Both the position numbers and the translations under genes were made by a program. The notes beneath the pieces are model-generated. The model searched no databases. It saw only the letters and a list, made by a program, of their open reading frames with translations, and was not told where the DNA came from. DNA of 64,000 bases from Paraprevotella clara YIT 11840. GTDB lineage: Bacteria > Bacteroidota > Bacteroidia > Bacteroidales > Bacteroidaceae. Location of the stretch: positions 64,277 to 128,276 of the forward strand of contig NZ_JH376599.1 in the NCBI RefSeq assembly GCF_000233955.1. The letters are read 5' to 3'. Below, in pieces: positions 44,759 to 53,700 of this stretch (the first letter of the stretch is position 1; each line of letters opens with the position of its first letter).

Positions 44759-45088
44759 ATGCAAAGGAAAATATTCAAATTCAAGATAATAAGCAAGGAG
44801 GGTAATTGTATCCTGTCGCTTGATTATACTAATCTGACTAACGAGATTATCCGTTCAATCACGAAAAATCTAATCAAGATAGAACCTAACGAGAAATGCA
44901 AATTGCTGTTTGTAGGGAAAGAAGATTGCAGGCTTACATTGGAAGATGTCTATAATTTGTCGAGCCTGTTCCAATCGGTTGTAGGTTCGGGTTTGGTATG
45001 GGATATTATAGGAGACTACCTATATACGGGCGAGAGCCAAGACTTGGACGGTTACCTGCTTATTAACCCTGACCTTATCAATCAATGA
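44759..45088 (+). CDS. Small protein of unknown function, coupled to the nucleotidyltransferase
   Basis: This 109-residue protein has no signal peptide. It looks like an alpha/beta fold (IFKFKIISKEGNCILSLD, then a helix LTNEIIRSITKNLIKI, then KCKLLFVGKEDC and a helical LEDVYNLSSLFQSVVG). It is not recognised; there is no HTH as in AbiEi antitoxins. Its stop overlaps the start of the nucleotidyltransferase gene (ATGA, 45085-45088), which suggests the two products work together. Confidence 0.65.
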   Translation: MQRKIFKFKIISKEGNCILSLDYTNLTNEIIRSITKNLIKIEPNEKCKLLFVGKEDCRLTLEDVYNLSSLFQSVVGSGLVWDIIGDYLYTGESQDLDGYLLINPDLINQ

Positions 45089-45666
45089 GCAATACACTAC
45101 CACTATTCCAACAATACACTCCATACGATACGGAGATTGTAAAGACCGCCACCCGATGCGGTTTATACCTTATCGGTGGAACGGCAATAGACTTGCTGTG
45201 TAGGTATTACTCCATTCCGTTTTGGAGAAACAGATCTGATAATGACCTTGATTTTTGGACTTCGTTTGCCAATAAGGAAAGGGACAGGTTCGTCAAACAA
45301 GTAGGTAGCAAATTCGGGATTGGCGTAGAGGACAGTTCCGAATATATGGTTTCCTTAGAACTGGAGAAAGTCAAGATTGAGACTGATATACTGATAGATT
45401 ATGATTGCGCCAATACAAAGTTTGCATCTTTTATAAACGGAATTTGTGTAATGTCTCCTATATACCTGTTTTCCTCTAAGTTTGACAGATACATTAATAC
45501 CGCTAACATTCAGCGCAAGAAGACCGATTTTTATGATTTAAGGACATTGCTGTCTATAATCGAAAAGACAAACGGCTTTGATGAACTTGAAAGCCATTTG
45601 TCTAATCGGGATTATGACCAGAGAGCCGAAGATATGCTCAACGGCATAATTGCAAGTATGTTATAA
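45085..45666 (+). CDS. AbiEii-like nucleotidyltransferase
   Basis: This 193-residue protein has the DNA polymerase-beta-type nucleotidyltransferase core: GLYLIGGTAIDLL (Gly31-Gly32), the metal pair Asp54-x-Asp56 in RSDNDLDFW, and the third acid Asp101 in KIETDILID. This is the layout of AbiEii/AbiGii toxins, which in some systems modify tRNA ends. It is shorter than most AbiEii proteins. The partner at 44759 overlaps it by 4 bases. A toxin or abortive-infection role is inference. Confidence 0.75.
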   Translation: MSNTLPLFQQYTPYDTEIVKTATRCGLYLIGGTAIDLLCRYYSIPFWRNRSDNDLDFWTSFANKERDRFVKQVGSKFGIGVEDSSEYMVSLELEKVKIETDILIDYDCANTKFASFINGICVMSPIYLFSSKFDRYINTANIQRKKTDFYDLRTLLSIIEKTNGFDELESHLSNRDYDQRAEDMLNGIIASML

Positions 45667-45981
45667 GCTGATATTATTTTCATCTTTCCTTTTTCTCCCT
45701 CTTTTCTTAACGTTTAAGAGGTGATTCAGATAGATACTGGGCTTAAAGTTTACAACCTTTTTAGCAGGAATATCAATCGGGGCGAAAGAAGTCGGATTCA
45801 TCCCTTTCCTCGCAGCTTTCTGTTTGACGGAGAACGAACCGAAACCGATAAGGGTGATTCTGCCATTCTTTTTCATTTCATTGGCTACGATTTCAATAAC
45901 AGCATTAAAGGCTTTTTGAGCTTCTGTTTTAGTCAGCCCTGTTTTCTCTGCAAGAGCATTGCACAATTCTTTCTTGTTCAT
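45661..45981 (-). CDS. HU-family DNA-binding protein
   Basis: This 106-residue protein has an HU/IHF fold: MNKKELCNALAEKTGLTKTEAQKAFNAVIEIVANEMKKNGRITLIGFGSFSVKQKAARKG, with the FGSF strand. The DNA-binding arm PTSFAPIDIPAKKVVNFKPS is followed by a basic tail KKRGRKRK. It converges with and overlaps the nucleotidyltransferase gene by 6 bases. It lies next to the attR sites, so a role as the host-factor-like partner in integration or excision is plausible. Confidence 0.92.
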   Translation of the reverse strand: MNKKELCNALAEKTGLTKTEAQKAFNAVIEIVANEMKKNGRITLIGFGSFSVKQKAARKGMNPTSFAPIDIPAKKVVNFKPSIYLNHLLNVKKRGRKRKDENNISL

Positions 45982-46036
45982 ATTCTAATTCTATTGTTCG
46001 ACAAGATTTTTTCAAGAATCGTTCCTCTGCATAAAA

Positions 46037-46055
46037 ATATGACGAGCCGTCATAT
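46037..46055. promoter_or_regulatory. Palindromic site near the right end (1)
   Basis: The perfect inverted repeat ATATGAC-gagcc-GTCATAT lies upstream of the HU gene and about 200 bp from attR. A half-site ATATGAC follows at 46070-46076. Confidence 0.65.
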
Positions 46056-46091
46056 AGTGATTTGATAGAATATGACGTGGGGTCTGCTTTG

Positions 46092-46110
46092 ATATGACGA
46101 GTAGTCATAT
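46092..46110. promoter_or_regulatory. Palindromic site near the right end (2)
   Basis: ATATGAC-gagta-GTCATAT is the third perfect copy of the element palindrome. Two GGTCTC boxes follow directly (46121 and 46133). Confidence 0.65.
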
Positions 46111-46256
46111 TGAAAACACGGGTCTCAATCTGGGTCTCAATTCTGTGGCATATTGTGATACCCAATGAAACAACAGGCAACAAACATTCTTGCATCACAA
46201 GACAATCAATGTACCTGTATGCATCACTATGTGTCAGTAAGTAGATATGTTACTGC

Positions 46257-46346
46257 CCCGTACGCACCGCGACAACATCCCGAAGCCCTTGAAAGTCAAT
46301 CACTTTCAAGGGCTTTTTTCTTGGGGTCTCAATCGGGAGACCAATC
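46257..46346 (+). repeat. attR direct repeat
   Basis: This is the second copy of the 90-bp repeat, with the tRNA-Asp 3' end (first 13 bases), the tRNA terminator hairpin (46283-46315) and the GGTCTC/GAGACC palindrome. The rest of the tRNA is not present here. Confidence 0.9.
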
Positions 46347-46557
46347 TAATAACAAAATCCTGAACGGGTTCAAGGACATCTATTGGAAATTAATCCAAGA
46401 ACATCCGGAACTTACTGCAAGGCAGGTGGTGGATTATTACAATCCGAACGCTTTAAACCCGTTTGCCCTGCAGCAAGAGGACTTATTGGTGTGGCCCGTG
46501 GATAAAATTATCTATGGGGAATGGGGCAGAGTCAAGCATGAAGTGCGCTCTCCTCCC
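46347..46557 (+). pseudogene. Possible gene fragment next to attR
   Basis: A reading frame runs through here (NKILNGFKDIYWKLIQEHP ... NPNALNPFALQQEDLLVWP). It has protein-like composition, but it begins in the att repeat and ends in the dispersed repeat, so neither end is native. The YWKLI ... NPFAL...L.VWP pattern faintly recalls phage baseplate or LysM-like tail proteins. It is probably a remnant of an earlier element or of the original chromosome. The source is not known. Confidence 0.4.
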
Positions 46558-46857
46558 CAGGAAGTTTGCAAAAAGGGTATTCATCCTTCAGGTTGCATGG
46601 CAAGTGTTTCATTACCTGTTCGTTATGAACTGAAGGATGTTTCAGGGATATTTCAGCCAAGTCTCATTTCATTCGCCTGAGATATGAAAATCGTTCGGCT
46701 GAGAACGAAAAATCATTCGGCTGAGAACTTTTCACCGCTTTCCCGAATGACAGAATACTGAAAGATGCCTGAAACATCCTTCATCCTGTAAAGTGCTATA
46801 TAATAGTTTGTTAATGTGGGTTTTGAAGGATGAATGCTATTTTTTGAAAAACTCTGG
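46558..46857. repeat. Dispersed intergenic repeat, copy 2 (terminal inverted repeats)
   Basis: This 300-bp unit is like copy 1. The left end (46558-46591) starts CAGGAAGTTTGCAAAAAG and then GGTATTCATCCTTCAG; the right end (46823-46857) carries the matching TTGAAGGATGAAT. Its arm sequences differ from copy 1 in a matched way on both sides. The core has two tandem units (AAAATCGTTCGGCTGAGA and AAAAATCATTCGGCTGAGA, about 46687-46730). An inner pair GAAGGATGTTTCAGG / CCTGAAACATCCTTC is also present. Confidence 0.75.
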
Positions 46858-46910
46858 GGAAGGAATACGCGAAAGAGAAGAAATAATATAGGGAAGCCCG
46901 TCTTAAAATA

Positions 46911-46952
46911 AAAGAGACCGGACTCAAAAGTATATTTTGAGCCGGTCTCTTT
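46911..46952 (-). terminator. Terminator of the fimbrial-type gene
   Basis: The arms AAAGAGACCGGACTCAAAA (46911-46929) and TTTTGAGCCGGTCTCTTT (46935-46952) differ by one bulge. It lies 43 bases after the stop at 46995. Confidence 0.85.
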
Positions 46953-46994
46953 CTCCAGCATCATTCAGGAACATTGAATGAAGTCAGGGACTCC

Positions 46995-47966
46995 TCAATC
47001 CACCATTGGAAATTCAATGGTTTCACTAACTTCGTTCCAGTTTTCGATTGTGAAGTCCCCGGTACTACCCCCAGATAAAATATCTCCTATCACGATGTTA
47101 AGGGTCAGACGTGTGTTTGCTGATAAAGTTGAATTCAGGTTACGTGACAGCTTGTGTACGCTGCCATCTTTCAACGTGATGAGTAATTCCAGCGGAGGAG
47201 TTTCTGAAGATGGGAATACCATTACAGTGGCATTACTCATTTCCGTTCCGTCTTCCGAGCGTTTCAGGTCAAATTTAATCGTCTTTGTCATGTCGGATGC
47301 TTCTGCTGTATAGAAGTTGATTTGGTTTGCGATATTTCCGATACGCACCTGCATGTTAGTAATGTTCGAACTGAAGATACCATTGTTTTTCTTCTTGACA
47401 ATGACTTTCATACCAGCGATGACACGTTTAAGCGATGCTTTTAAGTCTTCTTCTCCTACTTTAGCTTCTTTCACAGCATATACGAGGTCATATACAGGGC
47501 GGTAAGTCCCGTCATTGTTGCTCCATAAACTGAAGTAAAGAGAGGATAAGTCTACGCCAATACTGAATCCTGGTGTACGGATAGCCGGAGTGTCATAAAT
47601 AGGTTCTTCATATTTAGGCGTACCCCAGTATACCATATTGTATGTATTCATAGGCAAGTGGAGTTCCCGATTATGTTCACCTTCAAGGATATGCCCGTCT
47701 ATGATATGGTAGTAGCCATAGAATGGTGTAAGATTGCCATTGACATAGTTTCCGAAATAGGTAGAAGTTCCTGAAATACAGGGATAAATTTCGATGATGC
47801 CAGTCAGCGGGCTTTGATTAAGGGATTCATCAGCGACCGTGGCACTGATTCTTGGGGTTATCATCCTGGTTTCATTGAGAATTTTGTTGTGGTCATCGGA
47901 TGAACATGATGCAGCCAGAACAAGGAGGCTTAATGCTCCCATCATAACATAATTTTTCATAACCAT
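46995..47966 (-). CDS. Fimbrial subunit-like lipoprotein (FimB/Mfa2 type)
   Basis: This 323-residue protein has lipobox LAASC (Cys21) followed by SSDD. The mature sequence has the features of fimbrillin-associated anchor proteins: NRELHLPMNTYNMVYWGTPKYEEP, a LKRVIAGMKVIVKKK strand, FPSSETPPLELLITLKDGS and a final NIVIGDILSGGSTGDFTIENWNE. In Porphyromonas such proteins anchor and limit major fimbriae. It stands alone here, without a fimbrillin gene, so it may be an orphan surface protein. A nearby ATG at 47960 is an alternative start. Confidence 0.72.
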   Translation of the reverse strand: MVMKNYVMMGALSLLVLAASCSSDDHNKILNETRMITPRISATVADESLNQSPLTGIIEIYPCISGTSTYFGNYVNGNLTPFYGYYHIIDGHILEGEHNRELHLPMNTYNMVYWGTPKYEEPIYDTPAIRTPGFSIGVDLSSLYFSLWSNNDGTYRPVYDLVYAVKEAKVGEEDLKASLKRVIAGMKVIVKKKNNGIFSSNITNMQVRIGNIANQINFYTAEASDMTKTIKFDLKRSEDGTEMSNATVMVFPSSETPPLELLITLKDGSVHKLSRNLNSTLSANTRLTLNIVIGDILSGGSTGDFTIENWNEVSETIEFPMVD

Positions 47967-48311
47967 GTTTTTTTAGAGTGAATAAATAAAGATTGGAAAC
48001 AGAGGAAATTTGGGGATTAGATTTAAATACGCTTCATAAAAGAGGAGTATACCAATAATAGAGCGGTAAAGCGAATTATGGCCTTATGGAAAAATAATCG
48101 GTTGTAAAAAACTTATTTCTTTAATCTTACTTTGTAAAGATAGGTATTTAAGTGGTATAATCCAAGTTAAAAACAGCCAATCTATATTTCTAAAACGTAA
48201 TGAAGCTATTTTATACCTTGAGCAAACAGAAAAACTTGCATTCTAATTATATTCTAATTTCGTCTAAGTCCTTTATAATGCCTTTCACCTGTTATTCCGG
48301 TTGGAAGGCTC
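47967..48311. other. Gene-free stretch between fimbrial-type and efflux genes
   Basis: About 345 AT-rich bases contain no gene. A near-match to a -7 box on the minus strand (TATCTTTA at 48135-48142) could serve the fimbrial-type gene. Nothing else is evident. Confidence 0.5.
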
Positions 48312-48319
48312 TATTTTTG
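48312..48319 (+). promoter_or_regulatory. -7 box of the metal-efflux operon
   Basis: TATTTTTG lies 20 bases before the ATG at 48340. It shows that the TTG at 48301, which opens the longest frame, is not the start. Confidence 0.55.
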
Positions 48320-48339
48320 CACAAAAATTGAAAAGAAGC

Positions 48340-49602
48340 ATGAAGAGATTACTGATTATCGGCCTGGCTTTTACTGTCTGTGATGCTTTGTATGCCGAGG
48401 AAGACATGCCGGGGCTTTCGTTGCGGGAAGCGGAAAAGTGCTTTCTGGAACATAATGTGCAGTTGACGGCTCAGAGATATAATGTAGACCGAGCACAGGC
48501 ACAGGTGGTGCAAGCCCGTTTGTTCGACAATCCGGTCATTTCGTTGGAGCAGAATGTATATAACCGCTTGAACGGGAAATATTTTGATGTGGGCAAGGAG
48601 GGAGAAGCTGCGATAGAGATAGAACAGGAGATTCCGATAGCGAGGCAACGTAACAAACGTATCAAGTTGGAGGAAATCAACCGTGAAGCGGCCGGATACC
48701 GTTTTGAAGAAGTGTTGCGCACCTTGCGGAGCGAATTGTACCGGAGTTTTGTGGATACGTATTACCAGTCACGTTCCATCAGGGTGTACGATCGTGAAAT
48801 AACCTCGGTAGGCAAGCTCTTGCAAGCGGTAAGGGAGCAGGAGGAAAAAGGCAACAAGTCCCAGATGGAAGTGTCGCGCCTGGAACTGTTTCTTTTGTCT
48901 TTGCGGAAAGAACGGCAGGACGCGGAACAGCAATTGGTGGAGATGAGGGGGCGGTTGAATTTGTTGCTGGGTGCTCCGGCCGGACAAGACCGGGAACTGG
49001 TATTGGACGAGAGCATATTGGAAAAGGTAGACCTGTCCGCTGTTTCGTTTGCTGATTTGGGCACGATGTTGGATTCGCGTCCGGACGTGCGTGCAGCCCG
49101 TGCCGGAGTGCGTGCGGCAGAAGCGAATGTGAAACTGCAACGGGCGATGGCGGCTCCCGAGTTTTCGGTGAGAGGGATGTACGACCGTGCCGGAAATTTC
49201 ATCAACGACTATTTTGCCATTGGTGTCACATGCTCTGTGCCGATTTTCAACCGTAACCAAGGAGAAATCAAATCGGCCAAGCTGGAATTGCTGCAACAAG
49301 GCAAGGAGGAGGAGTATGCCGTGGATAAGGCGGAAATGGAACTTTATTCGGCCTGCCATCAATTACAGAAGGCCGTAGAGCTTTACCGGGCATTCGACGG
49401 CCGGGTGGAACAGGATTTCGAGCAACTCATGGAGGGCATCAACGAAAACTTTTACGAGCGCAACATCAATATGTTGGAATTTATCGATTATTATCAGAGT
49501 TATAAAGAAGCTTGCCTGCAATGCTATGCGTTGCGGCGGGATGTGTTCGGGGCAATGGAGAACTTGAACACGGTTGTAGGACGTACGATATTTAAATTTT
49601 GA
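48340..49602 (+). CDS. TolC-family outer membrane efflux channel (CzcC/CusC-like)
   Basis: This 420-residue protein has a signal peptide (MKRLLIIGLAFTVCDALYA). Two TolC repeats are present: SLREAEKCFLEHNVQLTAQRYNVDRAQAQVVQARLFDNPVISLEQN, and later FADLGTMLDSRPDVRAARAGVRAAEANVKLQRAMAAPEFSVRGMYD. Long helical hairpins (residues 95-215 and 300-400) form the periplasmic tunnel. It is the first gene of a five-gene operon and would be the outer channel of the tripartite pump encoded downstream. It lies 4 bases before the adaptor gene. Confidence 0.92.
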   Translation: MKRLLIIGLAFTVCDALYAEEDMPGLSLREAEKCFLEHNVQLTAQRYNVDRAQAQVVQARLFDNPVISLEQNVYNRLNGKYFDVGKEGEAAIEIEQEIPIARQRNKRIKLEEINREAAGYRFEEVLRTLRSELYRSFVDTYYQSRSIRVYDREITSVGKLLQAVREQEEKGNKSQMEVSRLELFLLSLRKERQDAEQQLVEMRGRLNLLLGAPAGQDRELVLDESILEKVDLSAVSFADLGTMLDSRPDVRAARAGVRAAEANVKLQRAMAAPEFSVRGMYDRAGNFINDYFAIGVTCSVPIFNRNQGEIKSAKLELLQQGKEEEYAVDKAEMELYSACHQLQKAVELYRAFDGRVEQDFEQLMEGINENFYERNINMLEFIDYYQSYKEACLQCYALRRDVFGAMENLNTVVGRTIFKF

Positions 49603-49606
49603 AAGC

Positions 49607-50695
49607 ATGAACCGTATATTTTTTCTTATAAGTTTAGGAGTGTTGGCAGGGGCTTGTTCCCGTTCTGCACAGGTGACCGGTACGGAAGAGCCGGGAATGT
49701 TTCTTACGGACAGTTTGAAACGTGTGGTGTCTGTCGATACGGTCCGTTACCGGCCGGTGGCGGATGAATTGACGTTGACCGGCCGGGTGGCTTTCAATCC
49801 GGAAAAGGTGGCGCAGGTTTATCCTATATTCGGAGGGACGGTCGTGGAAGTACGGGCCGAAATCGGGGATTACGTGCGCCGGGGAGACGTGTTGGCCGTC
49901 ATCCGTAGCGGCGAAGTGGCCGAGTATGAGAAACAACGCAAAGAAGCGCAACACCGGTTGGCTCTTGCCCACCGCAACCTGCATTCCGTGCAGGATATGG
50001 CAGCATCCGGAATGGCTTCTGAAAAGGATGTCATGCAGGCCCGCAAGGAAGTGGGCGAGGCTGAGGCCGAGGCGGAGAGACTGGCTGAAGTCTTTTCGAT
50101 TTACCATGTGTCGGGCGGGGCCAATTATCAGGTCAAGGCTCCGCTTTCCGGGTTCGTGGTGGAGAAACATGTCAATCCCGAAGAACAGTTACGCTCGGAC
50201 GACGGTGAAGAAATGTTCACGATTTCCGGATTGGAAAACGTATGGGTGATGGCAGACGTGTATGAAAGCGACATCAGTAAGGTAGGCGAAGGCGATTCGG
50301 TGCGTATCACCACATTGGCCTATCCGGAGGATGTCATTGCCGGGAAGATAGACAAGGTATATAATATGTTGGACGAGGAGAGCAAGACCATGAGCGTGAG
50401 GGTGAAGTTGGACAATCGCGATTATAAGCTGAAGCCGGGCATGTTTACCCAGGTCCGAGTCTGCGGACGGGGGACGGACAAGGAACGGCTGTGTGTTCCT
50501 TCGCATGCCTTGGTCTTCGAGAACGGCCGCTATTATGTGGTTACGGTGGCATCGGACGACCGTTTGGCGGTGAAAGAAGTGGAGGTGTACCTGCACTCGG
50601 ATGAGGTCTGCTACCTATCCTCCGGGTTGACGGCGGGCGAGCGCGTCCTGAACCGTAACGTGTTGTTGGTTTATAATGCATTGAATGCAGGTTAG
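49607..50695 (+). CDS. RND efflux periplasmic adaptor (CzcB/CusB-like) lipoprotein
   Basis: This 362-residue adaptor is a lipoprotein (LAGAC, Cys17). It has a lipoyl-like domain (VYPIFGGTVVEVRAEIGDYVRRGDVLAVI), a helical hairpin (residues about 105-150), the second lipoyl half (YQVKAPLSGFVVEKHVNPEEQLR), a beta-barrel (VWVMADVYESDISKVGEGDSVRI) and a membrane-proximal domain (LCVPSHALVFENGRYYVVTV). No His- or Met-rich metal-binding N-terminus is seen, so the metal is not indicated. The pump gene follows after 15 bases. Confidence 0.93.
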   Translation: MNRIFFLISLGVLAGACSRSAQVTGTEEPGMFLTDSLKRVVSVDTVRYRPVADELTLTGRVAFNPEKVAQVYPIFGGTVVEVRAEIGDYVRRGDVLAVIRSGEVAEYEKQRKEAQHRLALAHRNLHSVQDMAASGMASEKDVMQARKEVGEAEAEAERLAEVFSIYHVSGGANYQVKAPLSGFVVEKHVNPEEQLRSDDGEEMFTISGLENVWVMADVYESDISKVGEGDSVRITTLAYPEDVIAGKIDKVYNMLDEESKTMSVRVKLDNRDYKLKPGMFTQVRVCGRGTDKERLCVPSHALVFENGRYYVVTVASDDRLAVKEVEVYLHSDEVCYLSSGLTAGERVLNRNVLLVYNALNAG

Positions 50696-50710
50696 TCGGG
50701 AGGAAGGAGT

Positions 50711-53700
50711 ATGCACAAGTTCATAGATAACATCGTGGCTTTTTCGCTGAAGAACAAGTTCTTCATATTTTTCTGTACTACCGTGGCCGTGATAGCGGGG
50801 ATTGTGTCATTCAAGCATACGCCCATCGATGCGTTCCCGGACGTGACCAATACCAAGGTGACGGTGATTACCCAATGGCCGGGGCGGAGTGCAGAGGAGG
50901 TGGAGAAATTCATCACGATTCCTATTGAAATCGCCATGAATTCGGTACAAAACAAAACGGATATACGTTCCACCACGCTTTTCGGGCTTTCGGTCCTCCA
51001 CGTGATGTTTGAAGATGACGTGGACGATTTCGTGGCACGCCAACAAGTGTACAACCTGCTGAATGATGCAGACTTGCCGGACGGTGTGACACCGGAAGTA
51101 CAACCGCTTTACGGTCCGACGGGGGAGATATTCCGTTATACGTTGCGCAGCGAGAAGCGGGGCGTACGTGAATTGAAGACTTTGCAGGATTGGGTGATAG
51201 AGCGTAACTTGCGGGCCGTCTCCGGTGTGGCAGACATCGTGAGCTTCGGTGGCGAGGTGAAAACATTCGAAGTAAGCGTCAATCCCCATCAACTGAAAAA
51301 CTATGGGATTACGTCTTTGGAGCTGTATCAGGCGATAGCCAATAGCAATATCAATGTGGGCGGCGATGTCATTACGAAAAGTTCGCAAGCGTATGTCGTG
51401 CGGGGTATCGGGTTGATTAACGACATGGAGGAACTGCGTAACATCGTGGTGAAAAATATCCACGGCACCCCCGTGTTGGTCAAGCATCTGGCCGAGGTGC
51501 ATGAGGCATGCCTGCCCCGTTTGGGACAAGTGGGGCGTATGGCCGAAGACGATGTCGTGCAGGGTATCGTTATCATGAGGAAAGGCGAGAATCCGGCCGA
51601 AGTCATCGATGCGCTGAAAGCCAAGATAGAGTATATTAATAAGGAGGTCTTGCCGGAAGACGTGCAGATCGTGACGTTCTACGACCGGGAAAACCTGGTG
51701 AATCTGGCCGTCCATACCGTGTCGCGCAATCTGGTCGAAGGCATCTTGTTGGTGACATTCATCGTGTTGATATTCATGGCCGATTGGCGTACGACGGTGG
51801 TAGTGGCTGTGGTGATACCTTTGGCCCTACTGTTTGCTTTTATTTGTTTGCGGGTCATGGGCATGTCGGCCAACCTGCTCTCCATGGGAGCCATAGACTT
51901 TGGTATTATTATCGACGGGGCGGTCGTCATGGTGGAAGGGATATTCGTGGCACTCGACCGGAAAGCCAAAGAAGTGGGGATGCCTACTTTCAACCTGATG
52001 TCGAAAATGGGGCTTATCCGGCAGACGGCCAAAGAGAAAGCCCGTGCCGTGTTTTTCTCCAAACTCATTATTATCACTGCGCTGATACCTATCTTCTCCT
52101 TCCAGAAAGTGGAAGGGAAGATGTTCTCCCCGTTGGCATACACTTTGGGATTCGCTTTGTTGGGAGCTTTGTTGTTCACGTTGACCTTGGTTCCGGTCAT
52201 GTCGTCCATGTTGCTGAAACGGAACGTACGCGAGAAGAACAACTTCTTTGTGCGTTTCATCAACGGGAAATCCGTGGCCTTTTTCGACAAATGCCATGCC
52301 CATCGGAAAATATCCGTCGGCATTGCCGGTATCGTGGCCGTGGGCGGTCTGTGGATGTTTACTTTGTTGGGGACGGAATTCCTGCCCCAGTTGAATGAAG
52401 GATCCATTTATATCCGTGCCACTCTGCCACAGAGCATTTCGCTGAACGAGTCGGTACAACTAGCCAACAAGATGCGGGCCAGACTGGCCGCTTATCCCGA
52501 AGTGAAACAGGTGCTTTCCCAAACCGGGCGGCCGAACGACGGTACGGATGCGACGGGATTCTATAATATCGAATTCCACGTGGACATTTATCCCGAAAAA
52601 GAGTGGGAGAGCGGATTGGACAAGATGCAACTGATCGAGAAGATGCAGGAAGATCTTTCGATGTATCCGGGCATAGACTTCAATTTCTCCCAACCCATTA
52701 CGGATAATGTGGAAGAGGCGGCTTCGGGGGTGAAAGGTTCCATTGCCGTGAAGGTATTCGGGAAGGATTTGTACCGTTCGGAAAAGATTGCCATGGAAAT
52801 CGACAAGATTCTCGGTACGGTCGAAGGAATTGAGGACTTGGGAGTGATTCGGAACATCGGGCAACCGGAGTTGCGTATAGAATTGGACGAGGGACGTCTG
52901 GCACGTTACGGGGTGTCCAAAGAAGATGTGCAGGCCATTATCGAAATGGCCATCGGTGGAAAGTCGGCTTCGTTGTTGTACGAAGATGAACGCAAGTTCA
53001 ACATCATGGTACGTTATAAACCGGAGTTCAGGCAGGACGAGGAAGAAATCGGGAAAATACTCGTGCCGACAATGGATGGGACGATGATACCCATCAAGGA
53101 ATTGGCGGAAATAAGGACCATAACCGGCCCGTTGTTGATTTTCCGCGACAATCATGCACGCTTTTGTGCCGTGAAGTTCTCGGTGCGTGGCCGGGATATG
53201 GGAACGGCCGTGGCCGAAGCGCAGGAGAAAGTGAATGCCTCCGTCCGTTTGCCCGAAGGGTACAGTTTGAAATGGACCGGGGATTTCGAGAACCAACAGC
53301 GGGCCACGAAACGTTTGTCGCAAGTGGTCCCGGTAAGTATCGCCATCATTTTCGTCATCTTGTTCATTTTGTTCTCCAATGCTCGGGATGCCGGTCTGGT
53401 ACTGTTGAATGTACCTTTTGCGGCTGCGGGAGGAATTGTGGCATTGTGGGCTACTGGGTTTAACTTTTCGATTTCGGCCGGTATCGGTTTCATCGCCTTG
53501 TTCGGTATCTGTATCCAGAACGGTGTGATTATGATTTCGGATATCAAGCATAACCTGAAAGAACGGTTGGCGTTGTCGTGTGCCGTGAAAGAAAGTGTGC
53601 GTTCCCGTGTCCGTCCGGTGGTCATGACGGCTGCGATGGCCGCCATCGGACTGATGCCGGCAGCCGTAAGCCATGGCATCGGTTCGGAGTCGCAACGCCC

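Larger units (their letters stand above)
34150..46346. mobile_element. 12.1-kb integrated element at tRNA-Asp
   Basis: The element is bounded by 90-bp direct repeats at 34150-34239 and 46257-46346 (88 of 90 positions identical; unit length 12,107 bp). Each holds the tRNA-Asp 3' end and the tRNA terminator. Contents are an excisionase-type HTH, a TOPRIM-like protein, a gene II-type Rep, a tyrosine integrase, WYL and XRE regulators, and cargo. The region looks more AT-rich than its flanks. No relaxase, coupling protein or type IV secretion gene was recognised, so it is more like an integrated plasmid, satellite or mobilizable element than a full conjugative one. Confidence 0.88.

Noticed and set aside
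46165-46680. 171-codon open frame across the element's right end
   Set aside because: It is a chance join of element end, att repeat, a fragment and the dispersed repeat. It has no start signal and its ends are repeats. Only the middle is kept as a possible gene fragment.
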